Below, piece after piece: positions 62,574 to 64,000 of a stretch of DNA of 64,000 nt. The stretch comes from Pseudocolwellia agarivorans. GTDB taxonomy: Bacteria > Pseudomonadota > Gammaproteobacteria > Enterobacterales > Alteromonadaceae. Where the stretch lies: contig NZ_MUZU01000013.1 in assembly GCF_002000085.1 (NCBI RefSeq), forward strand, positions 1 to 64,000, written 5' to 3'. Each line of letters opens with the position of its first letter. Position 1 is the first letter of the stretch. The notes under the pieces are model-generated. The model saw nothing but the letters and a program-made list of their open reading frames with translations. It was not told the origin of the DNA and did no database searches. Made by a program: the position numbers and the translations under genes.

Positions 62574-63550
62574 AAATAGTCCTGTAAAAATTGTGGAACT
62601 CTAGTTTCTAGCCAATATACAGGCTTTAAACTTTTGTCAGTTATATTAGTGGAAAGAAAACCAACATGTCCGCCATGAGTTGAAATTTCAAATGTTATGT
62701 TTTCAGGTAAATAATCAATATGGGTAATATGTTCGTGAGATAAAAAAGGATCGTCTTCTGCGTGAATAATTAAACAAGGTTGAGCTATCTTATTGAGTAC
62801 GTTAATGCCACTCGACTCACTGTAGTAATGTTCTGCGCTGGTAAAGTTATTTAATGGGGCTGTTACGCTATTATCAAAGTCACGCATGGTTTTTAGCTGC
62901 TTTAGCGCGTTTAACGAAATATCTTGAATGAGACCCAACTTTATTTTTTCTTTGGTACTCTGTTTTAACATATCAATTAAATACTTCTGATATATTTTAG
63001 AGGAACCACTATTAATTTTAGCGCTGCAACTCGCTAAATGTAGTGGTGCACAAATAACGGTAGCGCAAGCGTAAGGAGAGTTTTTAGCTTCAGCTAAATA
63101 TTTTGTTAATACGTTACCCCCTAATGAATAACCGATAATGGCTAATTTACATTGCTGATAACGTGTTTTAAGTTGCTGGGTAAAGTAGTGGATATCGTAG
63201 GTATAGCCTGAGTGGTATGAGTGTGCTAGTCGGTTAGGTTTACCACTACAGCCACGAAAGTGAATTAACACCGCGATCCAACCTTGTTGTTTAATTGCCT
63301 TAAACATACTTTTTATATAATGGCTATTTTTTGAACCTTGTAAACCATGTAATAAAACAATAATAGGCTTAGTGTTATTGGCCTGTGGTATTTCTGTCCA
63401 TGCTAAATCAACAAAATCGCCATCAGGTAACTCAAGCACTTCATTAATACTAGGGATAATTTCATTACGATTAAGGAATTTAGCTAACATGGTTTGTACA
63501 TGAGGGTTTGATAACCATTTAGCAGGTTTGAAGTCACTCGATTGAAACAT
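62570..63550 (-). CDS. yheT: Alpha/beta hydrolase YheT
   Basis: A 326-residue alpha/beta hydrolase of the YheT/EMB8 family. LLHGLQGSKNSHYI, the nucleophile elbow GYSLGGN, acid residue in HAEDDPFLS and catalytic His in THGGHVGF make a complete triad. Activity is esterase-like by family; substrate unknown. The ATG at 63550 fits the family better than the in-frame TTG at 63571. First gene of yheT-yheU. Confidence 0.92.
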   Translation of the reverse strand: MFQSSDFKPAKWLSNPHVQTMLAKFLNRNEIIPSINEVLELPDGDFVDLAWTEIPQANNTKPIIVLLHGLQGSKNSHYIKSMFKAIKQQGWIAVLIHFRGCSGKPNRLAHSYHSGYTYDIHYFTQQLKTRYQQCKLAIIGYSLGGNVLTKYLAEAKNSPYACATVICAPLHLASCSAKINSGSSKIYQKYLIDMLKQSTKEKIKLGLIQDISLNALKQLKTMRDFDNSVTAPLNNFTSAEHYYSESSGINVLNKIAQPCLIIHAEDDPFLSHEHITHIDYLPENITFEISTHGGHVGFLSTNITDKSLKPVYWLETRVPQFLQDYL

Positions 63551-63671
63551 GAAATAACACGGGTTGAACAAGGTTGGGTTATTGTAATGAAAAACAGCTG
63601 GGAAAACTGTAATTAGTTTTATGAACTGTAAAAGGAATGAGTTGAATCAATAAGTTTGAAGTTATTTAATC

Positions 63672-63698
63672 TAAGGAGAGTCAGTCAAACTCTCCTTA
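63672..63698. repeat. Inverted repeat downstream of the small membrane gene
   Basis: TAAGGAGAGT (63672-63681) pairs perfectly with ACTCTCCTTA (63689-63698) around a seven-base loop. It is downstream of the 42-residue gene on the minus strand. There is no long T-run, so it is only possibly a terminator. Confidence 0.5.
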
Positions 63699-63753
63699 AT
63701 GTATTAACACGTTATTTATGATTTGTTTATTGTGTAAGGTCGTTAGTGTTAAG

Positions 63754-63882
63754 TTATCCATTATCATGAATTTTTTTCATAAAATAGAAAACATAAAATC
63801 CACAAATACCAAATAAAATGAGTAAACCAACCAGTGAATATACAGCGACAGGGTCACTCAATAATAGGCTGAAAACGTTCAT
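63754..63882 (-). CDS. 42-residue DUF3149-like membrane protein
   Basis: A complete small ORF from the ATG at 63882, with AGAGG five bases upstream, to a stop at 63754. The product MNVFSLLLSDPVAVYSLVG... has one central membrane helix (LVGLLILFGICGFYVFYF) followed by MKKIHDNG. Length and layout resemble the DUF3149 family of small proteins. Role unknown. Confidence 0.7.
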   Translation of the reverse strand: MNVFSLLLSDPVAVYSLVGLLILFGICGFYVFYFMKKIHDNG

Positions 63883-64000
63883 AAGAACCTCTCGTTAGTT
63901 AAAAGCTTAAACACATTTTAACTAACTCAACTGGTTTATATGATGATGTAGATCAATAGTTTTTTACTTATTAATAAGCTTTTTGATTAGCTATTTTAGC

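Noticed and set aside
1-64000. CRISPR arrays, tRNA genes, IS elements, prophage genes
   Set aside because: No regularly spaced repeats, tRNA-like cloverleafs, transposase or phage structural genes were seen on either strand. The dusA element is the only mobile-type feature I could support.

Overview
The window looks like a chromosomal segment of a marine gammaproteobacterium of the Alteromonadales, most like the Colwelliaceae (Colwellia/Thalassotalea). The reasons are the AT-rich sequence, the order glnA - DUF4124 - ntrB - ntrC, the groups rraA/DUF971/hslU/hslV/ftsN/priA/rpmE and gspC-N/yrfG/nudE/cysQ/yheU/yheT, and a sigma-54-type promoter in front of a PEP-CTERM protein gene. Genus placement is an inference from gene order. 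Most of the window is ordinary core genome.

Layout. 1-103: 3' end of a 5S rRNA and its terminator, so an rRNA operon lies just to the left. 0.3-1.8 kb: epmA and a MerC-like membrane protein with a possible zinc-responsive box. 1.8-6.6 kb: nitrogen regulation (glnA, a DUF4124 protein, ntrB, ntrC) with a recognisable sigma-54 promoter and two NtrC enhancer sites. 6.7-13.2 kb: typA, small proteins, yihY-pip-dtd, a YeeZ-like protein. 13.2-18.7 kb: histidine utilisation, hutC-hutU-hutH divergent from hutI, with two TTGTATATACAA operators between them. 18.8-20.9 kb: a membrane GGDEF-EAL protein with both active sites degraded. 20.9-30.6 kb: rraA, DUF971, hslVU with a sigma-32 promoter, ftsN, priA, rpmE with a structured leader, dnaB, alr, yjbQ. 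30.6-34.7 kb: cheX, a DUF6702 protein, an M1-type peptidase, zur. 35-39.7 kb: PEP-CTERM protein, two LysR regulators, rhodanese, GNAT, LysE exporter. 39.7-42.5 kb: a small element inserted in the 5' end of dusA. 42.5-44.3 kb: a psp-type envelope-stress operon. 44.4-48.4 kb: enoyl-CoA hydratase, DUF2333, an outer-membrane barrel, hslO-hslR. 48.5-60.2 kb: a complete gspC-to-gspN type II secretion operon. 60.2-64 kb: yrfG, nudE, cysQ, yheU, yheT and a 42-residue membrane protein.

The least ordinary part is the roughly 1.8 kb between 39.80 and 41.61 kb. An abandoned dusA start (promoter plus 17 codons ending in a stop) lies upstream of an intact dusA that has a different promoter and N-terminus. 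The two copies share a 33-bp stretch with 26 identities and nearly all differences at synonymous sites. This is the signature of an integrative element inserted at the 5' end of dusA, but it contains no integrase. It carries one unrecognised 245-residue protein gene and, converging on it, a candidate structured RNA of about 200 nt with several hairpins and a strong terminator. This is the best candidate here for an undescribed unit. Other points worth a look are a 34-residue membrane peptide where pspB is expected, the catalytically degraded GGDEF-EAL protein, and the putative enhancer-sigma-54 arrangement upstream of the PEP-CTERM gene.

All family calls come from reading the translated sequence; no database search was run.
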